This document shows positions 18,761 to 27,274 of a stretch of 37,134 nt of DNA, in pieces. The translations under genes and the position numbers were made by a program. Source of the stretch: Actinomycetes bacterium. GTDB lineage: Bacteria > Actinomycetota > Acidimicrobiia > Acidimicrobiales > RAAP-2. The stretch lies in the NCBI GenBank assembly GCA_021777285.1, contig JAJYDR010000009.1:1-37134 (forward strand). Reading direction: 5' to 3'. The notes below the pieces were generated by a model. The model worked only from the letters and a program-made list of their open reading frames with translations, was not told the origin of the DNA and did not search any database. Each line of letters opens with the position of its first letter. The stretch's first letter is position 1.

Positions 18761-18793
18761 GCCCGCTCGTTTCGTTAGACGAAACGAGCGGGC
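18761..18793. promoter_or_regulatory. perfect 15-bp hairpin between divergent genes
   Basis: GCCCGCTCGTTTCGT (18761-18775), loop TAG, then its exact complement (18779-18793). It is followed on the plus strand by TTCGTCGTT, a weak T-rich tail. It sits between the outward-facing starts at 18648 and 18901, where no transcript from a known gene should end. It could be the terminator of an unannotated short transcript, an RNA-level element in the leader of 18901, or a regulator-binding palindrome. Confidence 0.6.
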
Positions 18794-18900
18794 TTCGTCG
18801 TTACGGCGCCCACCCACTACGAATCTCGCGGCATCGTCGTTACCGACAGCGGCGCGAGCCCCGAACCCGACGCGAGGTGTTTGCGCCGTAACGTGACGGT

Positions 18901-19566
18901 GTGACCCCCAGCGCAACCGAGAACGCCGTCGAGCCAGCATTCGTCAAACCGCTGCTTCGCGGCTGGCTGCACGCCGTCGGTGTGGTGGCGCTTCTGCTCG
19001 CCTCGCCGGTCCTCTACCTGCGAGCCCAGACCTGGGCCCAGGTCGCCTGGGTCACGTGCTTCGTGGTCGGGGTGTCGATCATGATGCTCACGAGCGCACT
19101 GTTTCACCGGGTCAACTGGAGCACCGCCCACCGGCGAGCGTGGCGTCGGGCCGATCACTCGGCGATCTTCGCGGCGATCGCCGGGACCTACCTCGCCGTC
19201 GCGGGGCTGACGATGCACGGCATGATCCGCACCGTGCTGCTGCTCGTGATCGCCGGTGGTGCCGCGGTGGGCATCCTGATCCGACAGCTGGCCCTCGACA
19301 CGCCCAAATGGGTCAACACGCTCCCCTACCTCGTCGTCGGGTGGGCGGCCATTGGCGTGCTGCCCCAGATCTATCGCGGCGGCGGCGCCGTCACCTTCTC
19401 GCTCATCGTCGCGGGCGGCGTGGCGTACTCACTCGGCGCCGTGTTCTACGGGGCCAAGCGGCCCCGACTCAACCCGCGGGTCTTCGGCTACCACGAGCTC
19501 TTCCACGCGTGCACCCTGCTCGGCGTCGCGCTGACCTTCGCCGCGATCGCGGTCGCCCTGCCCTGA
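18901..19566 (+). CDS. hemolysin III / TrhA family (PAQR) membrane protein
   Basis: This is a 221 aa integral membrane protein with seven predicted helices. PAQR/hemolysin-III metal-site residues are present: Ser65 and His69 in SALFHR, Asp85/His86 in RADHSAIF, and His198/His202 in GYHELFHACT. The family includes bacterial TrhA proteins linked to membrane-lipid energy homeostasis and is thought to hold zinc hydrolase activity. The start is GTG 18901. The N-terminus (residues 1-18) is cytosolic and variable. No neighbour suggests a pathway. Confidence 0.9.
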   Translation: MTPSATENAVEPAFVKPLLRGWLHAVGVVALLLASPVLYLRAQTWAQVAWVTCFVVGVSIMMLTSALFHRVNWSTAHRRAWRRADHSAIFAAIAGTYLAVAGLTMHGMIRTVLLLVIAGGAAVGILIRQLALDTPKWVNTLPYLVVGWAAIGVLPQIYRGGGAVTFSLIVAGGVAYSLGAVFYGAKRPRLNPRVFGYHELFHACTLLGVALTFAAIAVALP

Positions 19567-20160
19567 TCAGTCGAGCGGCGGCACCAGGTTGAAGTGGACC
19601 AGGGTGGGCGACGACTGGCGCATCCCGATCGTCGTGATCGAACCGTTGTCGAGGCGAGTCCGCCAGGCCACCGATCCCGGCACGCCGAGCGCCCACACCG
19701 TGGCCGACTTGATCGGGCTGACGTGGCTCACGATCGCGAGGTGACGGTGGTGCTCGTGCAGCAGGCTCGAGGGGTCCGCGAGCAACTCGTCGAGCACCGC
19801 GTGCACCCGTCTGTCGACCGATTCGAGCGACTCGCCGTCACCGAGGGCGAGGTCGTGATCGGACTCGAAGGCGCGCCACTGCTCGGCGCTGACCACGCTC
19901 AGGGGCTGCCCATCGAGGTAGCCGTAATCGACCTCGATGAACTCGTGGCGCACCAGCGGGTCCAGGTGCGGCAGCGCCAGCCGGGCCGTGTCGCGGGCCC
20001 GCTGCAGAGGCGACGTCCACACTTGCTCCACGCCCTCCACCAGACGCCGCAGCGCCATCGCCTGGCGCTCGCCCAACGCGGTGAGCTCGGGGTCGCTTCG
20101 CCCGACGAGCAGCGACTGGGCGTTGGTGGTGGTCTGGCCGTGTCGGATCAGGAGTATCAC
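19567..20160 (-). CDS. histidine phosphatase family protein (phosphoglycerate mutase-like)
   Basis: This 197 aa protein has the phosphohistidine motif ILLIRHGQT (Arg6-His7-Gly8), TSPLQRARDTARL and a second His in AIVSHVSP, which define the histidine phosphatase branch. The start at GTG 20160 overlaps the zinc-ribbon stop (20157-20159). The pairing with a coiled-coil zinc-ribbon gene mirrors mycobacterial Rv2228c-Rv2229c, where the phosphatase domain is fused to RNase H. Here the RNase H part is absent. The substrate (alpha-ribazole phosphate, phosphosugar or other) is not decidable. Confidence 0.88.
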   Translation of the reverse strand: MILLIRHGQTTTNAQSLLVGRSDPELTALGERQAMALRRLVEGVEQVWTSPLQRARDTARLALPHLDPLVRHEFIEVDYGYLDGQPLSVVSAEQWRAFESDHDLALGDGESLESVDRRVHAVLDELLADPSSLLHEHHRHLAIVSHVSPIKSATVWALGVPGSVAWRTRLDNGSITTIGMRQSSPTLVHFNLVPPLD

Positions 20161-20867
20161 GGCAGGAGAATCCGACCGCACGACGGACAGTCCATGAAGG
20201 CACCCTCAGCCTGCCCCTTCGCCCGGTCCAGGTCGAGCGGCGCCAGGGCGATCCGACAGCCGTCGCAACGGCCCGAAACGATCTGGCTCGCCCCGGAGGT
20301 GCCAGCACGGGTCAGCGCGCGCTGGTAGCGCGCGAGCAGGGTGTCGGACACCGCTCGGGCCCGCTCCTCACGCGCCGCGCGCAGTGAGGCGACCTCCTCG
20401 TCCAGTGACGCCCGCAGCTGCTCGACCGTGCCTCGCAGCTCCTCGCGGCGCGCCAGTTTGGGCCTGATCTCGTGTCGCAGCCGTTTGACCACCGCGTCGT
20501 GCTCCTCGAGCGTTTCGAGCAACCCGAGGGCCTCCTCGTCGGCCACATCACCCTGGGCCGACACCGACTCGAGCTCGTGATGCATCGCCGAGAGGTCGCG
20601 AGCGCCGCCGGTCGAGGACGCGAGCGCCGTTTCGAGCTCGCGCCGGCGCTGTTGGACGCGGTCAGCGCGCGTGGCGACCTCGTCGTAGGCGGCGCGCAGT
20701 GGCGCCAGCGCGCCCTCGGCGTCGCGTATGGCCCCGACCTCGCCGCGAAGTTCCGCCTCGAGGGCCGCGAGCTCCTCGGCTTCGGGCAGATGGTCCCGCT
20801 GGGCAGACACCCGGTCGATCCAACGGTCTGCTTCCATCAAGGCGCGCAGCGCGTCGGCGTCAGTCAT
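20157..20867 (-). CDS. coiled-coil protein with C-terminal C4 zinc ribbon
   Basis: This 236 aa protein has residues 1-190 as long charged heptad-rich helices forming a coiled-coil hairpin. The C-terminus is a C4 zinc ribbon with Cys201/Cys204 (CDGC) and Cys227/Cys230 (CPSC). The architecture matches the widespread CT398/Rv2229c-like family, whose exact role is unknown. Its ATG overlaps the 3' end of the Nudix gene by 8 bp, and its stop overlaps the phosphatase start. Confidence 0.88.
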   Translation of the reverse strand: MTDADALRALMEADRWIDRVSAQRDHLPEAEELAALEAELRGEVGAIRDAEGALAPLRAAYDEVATRADRVQQRRRELETALASSTGGARDLSAMHHELESVSAQGDVADEEALGLLETLEEHDAVVKRLRHEIRPKLARREELRGTVEQLRASLDEEVASLRAAREERARAVSDTLLARYQRALTRAGTSGASQIVSGRCDGCRIALAPLDLDRAKGQAEGAFMDCPSCGRILLP

Positions 20868-21411
20868 CGCCGTAGTCTGTCACGTTCCACCGCGACGTCT
20901 CCGTCGCCAACGCCGCCAGCGCCGGTCGGAGGGCTGGTTCCGCCCGCTCCTGCGCGGCGGCGAAGTCGAACCAGAAGACGTCGGGACTTTCGCCCGCCGG
21001 CGGCGTCGGATCGACGGGCGGGGCGATCAGCACGTAGCGCACGTCGTAATGGGTGTGGCCCCGCGGTCCGGCGTGGACGTCGACGTGAAAGAGCAGCGGC
21101 GGCCGTCGATGCCGCGCGACGAGACCCGTCTCCTCACGGGTCTCGCGCAGCGCCGCGGCCTCGAGGTCCTCGCCGGCGTCGACGTGGCCCCCGGGTTGCA
21201 CCCAGATGCCCAACCGCCGGTGCCGGTGCAGGATCACGCCACGCGTCGACACGACGAACGCCGAGGCGGTCACGTGGTGGTCGTGGGCGAATTCATCGAA
21301 CGGATCGATGGGCCAGCGCAATCGGTCGATCGTCGCCGCGATGGAGGCCGCCTCGCGCTCGTCGACCGGCGTCAGGGCTCGGATCGAGGCGACGAGTGCG
21401 TCGAGGTTCAC
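20860..21411 (-). CDS. Nudix hydrolase
   Basis: This 183 aa protein has a complete Nudix box from residue 75 to 97 (Gly75, Glu81, Arg89-Glu90, Glu93-Glu94, Gly96), within a GGHVDAGEDLEAAALRETRE context. It should cleave a nucleoside diphosphate-linked compound using Mg2+. The N-terminal 40 residues are helical, as in actinobacterial ADP-ribose-pyrophosphatase-like members. The start codon overlaps the stop of the PPOX gene. Confidence 0.93.
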   Translation of the reverse strand: MNLDALVASIRALTPVDEREAASIAATIDRLRWPIDPFDEFAHDHHVTASAFVVSTRGVILHRHRRLGIWVQPGGHVDAGEDLEAAALRETREETGLVARHRRPPLLFHVDVHAGPRGHTHYDVRYVLIAPPVDPTPPAGESPDVFWFDFAAAQERAEPALRPALAALATETSRWNVTDYGDD

Positions 21412-22079
21412 GGGGCTCCGCCCACGAGGCGCCGCACCGACTCAGGCAGCTCGATGGTCCCGTCCTTCATCGCCCCGTCGCTCGAGGGTACCGGCGCGCC
21501 AAAGACGAGGGAGGCGGGCACCACACCCGACCAGACGGGTAATGCCTGGTCTTCGACGGGATCGTCGGTGGGGCCAGCCGAAACCTTGACCGATGCCTCG
21601 TCGATCGAGACGCGCACCACCATCGTTCGGCGAAGTTCGGCGTCAGTCGCGGGCCGTATCTCGCCGCTTCGGCCGGGCAGGACCGCGTCGACGAACCCGT
21701 CGAGGATTCGTCGCTTCGCCTCGAGGTCGTCCACCAACGCGGCGGCGCCGAAGACGACCACCGAGCGATAGGCGATGGATGATTCGAACCCGCTCCTCGC
21801 GACGCGGATGCCGTCGTACAACGTCGCGCTCACGCACGCCTCACCCCGTGCGACCACCGCCTTCATCACCGCGTTGGAGCGGCTGCCGTGTAGGTACAAG
21901 ACGTCGCCGGTACGCGCGTGCAGGGTGGGAAGGGCGACGGCGAGGCCGTCGACCGTCGCCGCCACCGTACAGTACGGTGCGGCGTCGAGGATGGCGTTCA
22001 CGAGCTCGCGCTCGTAGCGCGCCTTCTCAGGCAGTCGCCGGACTCGGGATCGTTCGCTAGGTGCGTCAGAGGCGCTCAT
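21408..22079 (-). CDS. pyridoxamine 5'-phosphate oxidase family flavin-binding protein
   Basis: This 223 aa split-barrel protein belongs to the PPOX-like group (Pyridox_ox_2 type). Typical elements are YERELVNAILDAAPYCTVAA at the N-terminus, VLYLHGSRSNAVMKAV for the FMN phosphate region, and YRSVVVFGAAALVDD. These proteins bind FMN, F420 or heme, and the true substrate is usually unknown. It sits between overlapping PhzF and Nudix genes (4-bp overlaps on both sides), so it is co-translated with them. Confidence 0.87.
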   Translation of the reverse strand: MSASDAPSERSRVRRLPEKARYERELVNAILDAAPYCTVAATVDGLAVALPTLHARTGDVLYLHGSRSNAVMKAVVARGEACVSATLYDGIRVARSGFESSIAYRSVVVFGAAALVDDLEAKRRILDGFVDAVLPGRSGEIRPATDAELRRTMVVRVSIDEASVKVSAGPTDDPVEDQALPVWSGVVPASLVFGAPVPSSDGAMKDGTIELPESVRRLVGGAP

Positions 22080-22888
22080 GCCCGCAGGTCACCCCCGAAG
22101 AAGGTCCGTGCGTAGCCCGCAACCTCGACGTTCTTCTCGAACAGCCGGGCGAACATCACCCCGCCGCGCGTCGAGGCCTGGCGCACGATCACGGTCGGCG
22201 ACCCGGTCTGGGCGACCCACCACGGCGCCACCGCGCACAGCGCGCTGCCCGTTACCGGGTCTTCAGCGAGACCCAGCCGGGGCGCGAAGACGCGGATCGA
22301 CACGTCGGCGTCCGGCCCGCCGACGCAGGCGGCGATGACGAGGGCGCCGGGGACGAGAAAGAGGCTCATGGGGTCGATCGCGAGTCCGCACAGCGCGTCG
22401 TAGTTCTCCACGATCGCGAGCACGCTCTGGGGACCCGCCTGGTAGACCTCGCGCACCGCGCCGAGGGTGCCATTGAGCACCGAGGGCTCGAGCGGCTCGA
22501 GGTAGGCCCGCGGCAGGTCAATGCCGAGCATCCCGTCGCGCAGGCGTCGCCCCGAGAGCACGCCGGCGCGGGTCTGGAAGAACAGCTCGCCGGCGGGGAC
22601 GCCGAGTTCACTGAGCAGCACGTGCAGCGTCGCGAGCGTGGCGTGACCGCACAGGTCGACTTCCACGGTCGGCGTGAACCACCGCAGCGACCAACCGTCG
22701 CCCACGCGGCGGATGAACGCCGTCTCCGAGACCCCCAACTCGAAGGCGATCTGCTGCAAGTCGTCGTCGGCGACCGATCGCTCCAGGAGCACGACGACCG
22801 CCGGATTCCCGCGCGCGCCTTCGCCAATGAAAGCGTCCACCCACCAAAGGCGATGGCCGAAGGTGACGTTCACGGAGTCCACGGACAT
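22076..22888 (-). CDS. PhzF family epimerase/isomerase
   Basis: This is a 270 aa PhzF-fold protein (diaminopimelate-epimerase-like). The N-terminal WWVDAFIGEGARGNPAVVVL, the catalytic-glutamate motif SETAFI (Glu55) and FTPTVEVDLCGHATLATLHVL are diagnostic. PhzF proper isomerises a phenazine precursor, but no other phenazine genes are present, so a different small-molecule isomerisation is more likely. The start is ATG 22888. The frame is open further to 23188, but that part overlaps the opposite-strand EEP gene and is filler. It is the first gene of the five-gene minus-strand chain. Confidence 0.88.
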   Translation of the reverse strand: MSVDSVNVTFGHRLWWVDAFIGEGARGNPAVVVLLERSVADDDLQQIAFELGVSETAFIRRVGDGWSLRWFTPTVEVDLCGHATLATLHVLLSELGVPAGELFFQTRAGVLSGRRLRDGMLGIDLPRAYLEPLEPSVLNGTLGAVREVYQAGPQSVLAIVENYDALCGLAIDPMSLFLVPGALVIAACVGGPDADVSIRVFAPRLGLAEDPVTGSALCAVAPWWVAQTGSPTVIVRQASTRGGVMFARLFEKNVEVAGYARTFFGGDLRA

Positions 22889-22928
22889 AGAGCCTGCCAC
22901 ACCACTGGCTCGGGCGTAAACTCGTCCG

Positions 22929-23729
22929 GTGCGCGTCGCAACGTTCAACCTGCACGCCGGGGTGGACGGTTGGGGGCGCCCCACCGGTGCCCTGGAGCAC
23001 GCGGCGTCGCTGAACGCCGACGTGCTGATCTGCCCTGAGACCTGGCGAGGTGACGACGGACCCGACTTCTTCGCCGAACTGCAGGACCGGCTGTCGATGA
23101 CCGGGCTCTTCGTGCCCCTGGCGCGCGCCGAGCGCGTCACGACCGGACGCGCGGGCGCCACCTGGCAGCCTCGGCTCGCCCACTTCACGGGCGAGCACGG
23201 CCTCTACTTCACCGAGCACCGGACACTCAGCGCCACCCAGCGGTCCCGGCGCGCTCGCTCTCACTCGGTCGAGACCGGTGACTGGGGTCTGAGCCTGCTC
23301 ACGCGCTACCCCGTGACCGCCATCCACGCCCAGGCCCTCGGACGCCTACCGCGCGAGCGGGTGCGGCGCACACTCATCATCGCCGACCTCGACGTGAACG
23401 GCCGACCCGTCACCGTGCTCGCCATTCACGGCGCCCACCTCAGTCACGGGTCCTTTCGCCAGTATCGGCGCGTGCGCGCGATCGCCGACGCCCTCGACGC
23501 GGACCGGGCCGTCCTGCTCGTGGGTGACTTCAATTCATGGCGCCCGCCCCTGCGCCTCTTTCTGCCTGGGTGGCGTACGCTCGCGCGCGCCCGGACCTGG
23601 CCCGCCCGTCGCCCCCACTCGCAGATCGACCACATCCTCGGGCGCGGGCCCTGGCGGTCGCTCGCGAGCTTCGCGAGCGACGGCGGCAGCGATCACCGCG
23701 CACTCTGCGCCGACCTCGTCCTCGACTAG
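22929..23729 (+). CDS. endonuclease/exonuclease/phosphatase (EEP) family protein
   Basis: This 266 aa Mg2+-dependent hydrolase belongs to the EEP superfamily. It shows the metal/substrate residues Asn7 (TFNLHAG), Glu37 (CPETW), LLVGDFNSW near 200, QIDHILGRG near 235 and the terminal SDHRALCADL with Asp255/His256. There is no obvious signal peptide. The substrate could be DNA or a phosphoester; sequence alone does not separate these. The start is GTG 22929, divergent from phzF and convergent with the MFS gene. Confidence 0.88.
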   Translation: MRVATFNLHAGVDGWGRPTGALEHAASLNADVLICPETWRGDDGPDFFAELQDRLSMTGLFVPLARAERVTTGRAGATWQPRLAHFTGEHGLYFTEHRTLSATQRSRRARSHSVETGDWGLSLLTRYPVTAIHAQALGRLPRERVRRTLIIADLDVNGRPVTVLAIHGAHLSHGSFRQYRRVRAIADALDADRAVLLVGDFNSWRPPLRLFLPGWRTLARARTWPARRPHSQIDHILGRGPWRSLASFASDGGSDHRALCADLVLD

Positions 23730-24973
23730 GAGAGTTCCATCCCCCGGCTCTCGGGCAGCCGTGCGAGCAGCACGATCGAGGGCAGCAGCGGCAGGAACGT
23801 CACGAGCGCCGGCACGCGCAGCGAGGCCGACTGGACGCCGCCGATCGCGTCGCCGACCCACCCGAAGAGCGCGAGGCCGGCCGTCGCGCCGAGCACCCCG
23901 GCCACCCCCGCCCAACCCGCGGCGGTCGCGCGGAACGCGCGCGGGAAGATCTCGGTGCTGAGCGCGCTGGCCGCCGGGGCCAGCAGACCGGCCGCGCCGA
24001 CGCCGAGGAAGTACCCGATCTCGAAACTGAGCCGCCCGCCGCTGTAGGCGTAGGCCGAGGTGAGCGCGAGCGCGAGCACGCCGATCGCGACGGTGCCGCG
24101 TCGGCCGACGGTCTGAGCGAGGCGACGCCCGAGCAGCAGTCCGCCCAAACCCGACAGCGCGCTCGAGGCGACCACGCCCGCGACGACCGACGGGCTGAGG
24201 CGCAAAACCCCTTCGCCGTAGACAAACGTGAAACCATTGGCCGGACCGGTGATCATCCCCACCGTGAAGGCGACGACGGCGATCACCGCTAACCGGCCGC
24301 GCAGGAATCTGGGGATAGCGCCGAGACGCAGCGCGTGGGACTCGGCCGAACGCTGGTGAGACTCGGGCACCGCCTGCATCAGCCAGGGCATGATCAGTGC
24401 CGGTAGCAGGACAACGGCGAAGAGCCAGCGAAAAGAGTTCGGCCCCCGGATGACCCCATGCAGCACGGCCGAGAGTCCCGCGCCGATCCCGCCGCCCGCC
24501 ACCATGACCGCGAGACGGTGCACTCGCCTCGCGGCGTTCGAGATCTCGACGGTGACCACCTGGACGAGCGTCGAAGCCGCCGCGAGCAGCGGTCGGGCGA
24601 GCGCGAAGCTCGCCACGAAGAACCAGTAGCTCGGACTCAGCGAGGCGACCGCCGTAACGAGCAGCCCGACGACGAGGGTGTCGCGCAAGATCCGTCGCCG
24701 ACCCCATCGGTCGGCGAGCGAGGCGAGCGGCAGCGCCACCAGTGACGCGAGGCGCAGGACGGCCAAGCCAACACCGAGCACCGAGCCCGACAGACCGACC
24801 GCGCTCTTTAGCGAGTGACCCGTGGCGACGACGTGGCCGAAGTGACGCGCGACGTCGTTCAGCGACGAGATCGCGCCGAACTGCGCGAACCCGGCCACCA
24901 CGGCCACCACGAAGAGCACGACCACGGTCGTTGGCGAGTGGGTGCTCGCTTGCCGCTCGGTGCCGTCAGGCAA
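23726..24973 (-). CDS. MFS transporter (12 TM)
   Basis: This is a 415 aa major facilitator superfamily carrier. The first helix begins at VVVLFVVAVVAGF, and the motif A region is LASLADRWGRRRILRD in the loop between helices 2 and 3. LARLPESRGMELS closes the protein. I choose TTG 24973 as start because it gives a short cytosolic N-terminus before helix 1 and overlaps the upstream stop by 8 bp; GTG 24925 would begin inside the helix. The frame upstream to 25348 is a shadow of the MDR gene. Substrate unknown. It is probably in an operon with the MDR enzyme. Confidence 0.85.
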   Translation of the reverse strand: MPDGTERQASTHSPTTVVVLFVVAVVAGFAQFGAISSLNDVARHFGHVVATGHSLKSAVGLSGSVLGVGLAVLRLASLVALPLASLADRWGRRRILRDTLVVGLLVTAVASLSPSYWFFVASFALARPLLAAASTLVQVVTVEISNAARRVHRLAVMVAGGGIGAGLSAVLHGVIRGPNSFRWLFAVVLLPALIMPWLMQAVPESHQRSAESHALRLGAIPRFLRGRLAVIAVVAFTVGMITGPANGFTFVYGEGVLRLSPSVVAGVVASSALSGLGGLLLGRRLAQTVGRRGTVAIGVLALALTSAYAYSGGRLSFEIGYFLGVGAAGLLAPAASALSTEIFPRAFRATAAGWAGVAGVLGATAGLALFGWVGDAIGGVQSASLRVPALVTFLPLLPSIVLLARLPESRGMELS

Positions 24974-25994
24974 GCGTGACGCTCTCGTCGACAACAACCA
25001 ACGTCTTGCCGTGGTTGCCGCCCGAGAACAGGAGGTTGAGCGCCTCGGGCGCGTGCTCCAAGCCCGACACGAGGTGTTCGCGGTGCACGAGCGTCCCGTC
25101 GTGCACCATCGACGCGAGGACGGCCTGCGCCTCTTCGGAGCGGTCCAGGTAGTCGAGCACGATGAAGCCGCGCATCGAACCCCGGCGACTGATGAGCATC
25201 GACGTGTTGGCGACGCCCCGCGGGTGGCCCGACACGTTGTACTGCGAGATCGCCCCGCAGAGCACGACTCGCCCGTGCATCGCAATCGCCGCGAGCGCCA
25301 AGTCGAGCACCTCGCCGCCCACGTTGTCAAAGTAGAGGTCGACCCCACCGGGACAGGCTGCGCGCAGCCGCCGGGACAGGCCCGGCTCGCGGTAGTCGAG
25401 GCAGTCGTCGAAGCCGTAGAGTTCCACGACTTCGGCGCACTTCTGCGGTCCGCCGGCGATACCCACCACGCGACCGGCCCCGCGGGCCTTGGCCAGCTGG
25501 CCGACCACCGATCCGGTGGCGCCGGCCGCCCCCGAGACCACCACGGTGTCCCCGGCGCGGAACTGGCCCACCTCGAGGAGCCCGAAGTAGGCGGTGATCC
25601 CGGTCGCTCCGAGGACGTTCATCACCATCGCGAGATCGACGCCGAGACCGGTGGGAACGACCGAGAACCGGTTGGTTTCGTCGGCGATGACCCATTCCTG
25701 CCAGTTCGTCATCCCGTAGACGATGTCGCCGACCCGGTATCGCTCGCTCTGGCTCTCGACGACCACGCCCGCGCCGCTCGAGCGGATGACGCCACCGACC
25801 TCGATCGGCGGCAGGTAGCCCGGCGCGTCGTTCATCCACGTTCGAATCGTCGGGTCGATGGAGAGCATCCCCACTTTGACCAGCGCCTGACCAGGTCCGC
25901 ACGTCGGCACGGGGACCTCGATGAGGCTCGTCGTCGACTCGTCAACCATGGCCGCTGGCCGCTCGCGCAGCACTATCTGTCGATTCATCGTCAC
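24966..25994 (-). CDS. NADP-dependent oxidoreductase, zinc-free MDR (alkenal/prostaglandin reductase-like)
   Basis: This 342 aa medium-chain dehydrogenase/reductase lacks zinc ligands. The Rossmann motif is VVSGAAGATGSVVGQLAK, the tail of the NADP site reads VDLYFDNVGGEVLD, and the C-terminus is HAPEALNLLFSGGNHGKTLVVV. The pattern DPTIRTWMN and NVLGATGITAYFGLLEVG is that of the leukotriene B4 dehydrogenase/PTGR/YncB group, which reduces alpha,beta-unsaturated ketones and aldehydes. The start is ATG 25994 or ATG 25988. Confidence 0.92.
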   Translation of the reverse strand: MTMNRQIVLRERPAAMVDESTTSLIEVPVPTCGPGQALVKVGMLSIDPTIRTWMNDAPGYLPPIEVGGVIRSSGAGVVVESQSERYRVGDIVYGMTNWQEWVIADETNRFSVVPTGLGVDLAMVMNVLGATGITAYFGLLEVGQFRAGDTVVVSGAAGATGSVVGQLAKARGAGRVVGIAGGPQKCAEVVELYGFDDCLDYREPGLSRRLRAACPGGVDLYFDNVGGEVLDLALAAIAMHGRVVLCGAISQYNVSGHPRGVANTSMLISRRGSMRGFIVLDYLDRSEEAQAVLASMVHDGTLVHREHLVSGLEHAPEALNLLFSGGNHGKTLVVVDESVTLA

Positions 25995-26093
25995 TCCCCA
26001 GCCTCGACGGTCACCGATGCAACCGAGTGCACTCTACTGAGCAGTCCGGCGCGCGCCATCGCGAGCCCCGAGGCGAGGTCGCCCGGGGTGCGT

Positions 26094-27245
26094 TCACGAC
26101 CGCCCGCTCAGCGCCAGGAGCGCGATCGAGGCCGCCATGCTCAGCGGCGTGATCACCGCCCCCCAGCGACTCGCGCGAGCGAGCGACGGCGCAGCGCCCG
26201 CCCCGCGCGCGCTGCGCCACCACAGCAGCCACGCCAATGAGCCGGTCACGGCGAGGTTCGGACCCAGGTTGAGCCCGACGAGCAAGGCGAACGGGTGCGA
26301 CGGGACCCGCGCCGCGAAGATCGACGCCGCGGGCAGATTATTGACGAGCACCGCGACGACGCCGGCGACGGCGGCCGTCACGACGGTGTTCGCGTGGGCG
26401 AGCACCTGGGACGGCCCGGACCAGACCCGTCCAATCGCCCCCAGGGCCACCGCGGTCGCGAAAAGCCCGATCAACGCACCGGGTCCGACGACCGATGAGA
26501 CGTCGCGCAGCGTGACGCGCCGGCGACCCAGGTGCCACCCCGCGGCGACCAGGCCAATCGCGACGACGGGCAGGGCCGCGTCGGCGAGAGAGAACACCGC
26601 GAGCACTGCTGCCACGACCGCGACGGTCCCAACGCCGATCGAGGGCGCCGCGACCGGCTCTCGAACCTGGAACGTTCCAAGGGCCCTGCGGCCGAGCACC
26701 GCCACCGCTATGGCGGTGACGAGGCTGGCGCCGAGCGCCGGCAGCCACATCCGTGCGGCGAAGGCCGCGCCGGTCAGGTGCAGATGCCCGAGCACGATGA
26801 GGTTCGTGAGATTCGAGCCCGGCAACCACAGTGACCCGGCGTTGGCGAGCAGCAAGACACCGTAGAGCCACGGTGCGTCGTCGCCACCGCGCCGGCGCGA
26901 CGCGTGGATCAGCACGGGCGTCAGGAACGCGACGGCCGTGTCCAAGTTGAGCGTCGCCGTCACCGCGACGATCACCGTCGCCGCGCCGGCGAACACCACC
27001 GAGCCGCGCGGGGAGATTCGCGTCAACAGCTCGCCCAGCCATTCGAAGACGCCGTCGTCGTTGGCGACCAGTCCAATCAGGAGCAGGCCCGTGACGAGCA
27101 CGAACGGCGACCAGACCTGATCAACGGCGGCCCGGGCGACGCTCCGATCAAGCGCGAAGGTGACGATGAGGGTCACCACACCCAGCGTCGCGACGCCCGC
27201 CGGGCCGGTGGCGCGCCGCCACGGGTTCCGTTGTGCGCGCCGCAT
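26094..27245 (-). CDS. ArsB/NhaD-family permease (SLC13-like ion transporter)
   Basis: This is a 383 aa membrane protein with about ten to eleven helices. The paired re-entrant motifs of the ArsB/CitM/SLC13 superfamily are recognisable: LNLDTAVAFLTPVLIHA, LWLPGSNLTNLIVLG and, in the second half, VLVNNLPAASIFAARV then LNLGPNLAVTGSLAWLL. Members move arsenite, Na+/H+ or dicarboxylates, and the NNLP and PGSNLTN forms are closest to ArsB. The start is ATG 27245, preceded by GGGAGA at a proper distance; upstream codons are filler. It follows the radical SAM gene by 29 bp on the same strand. Confidence 0.85.
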   Translation of the reverse strand: MRRAQRNPWRRATGPAGVATLGVVTLIVTFALDRSVARAAVDQVWSPFVLVTGLLLIGLVANDDGVFEWLGELLTRISPRGSVVFAGAATVIVAVTATLNLDTAVAFLTPVLIHASRRRGGDDAPWLYGVLLLANAGSLWLPGSNLTNLIVLGHLHLTGAAFAARMWLPALGASLVTAIAVAVLGRRALGTFQVREPVAAPSIGVGTVAVVAAVLAVFSLADAALPVVAIGLVAAGWHLGRRRVTLRDVSSVVGPGALIGLFATAVALGAIGRVWSGPSQVLAHANTVVTAAVAGVVAVLVNNLPAASIFAARVPSHPFALLVGLNLGPNLAVTGSLAWLLWWRSARGAGAAPSLARASRWGAVITPLSMAASIALLALSGRS

Positions 27246-27274
27246 CCGTTCAGTCTCCCACGACCGAGTCTGTC

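Noticed and set aside
18657..18896. 79-codon plus-strand frame between the divergent genes
   Set aside because: There is no ribosome binding site or family match, and the hairpin lies inside it.
23535..24707. 390-codon minus-strand frame
   Set aside because: It is Arg/Gly-rich filler in another frame of the MFS gene.
24942..26240. 432-codon plus-strand frame
   Set aside because: It is a shadow opposite the MDR enzyme.
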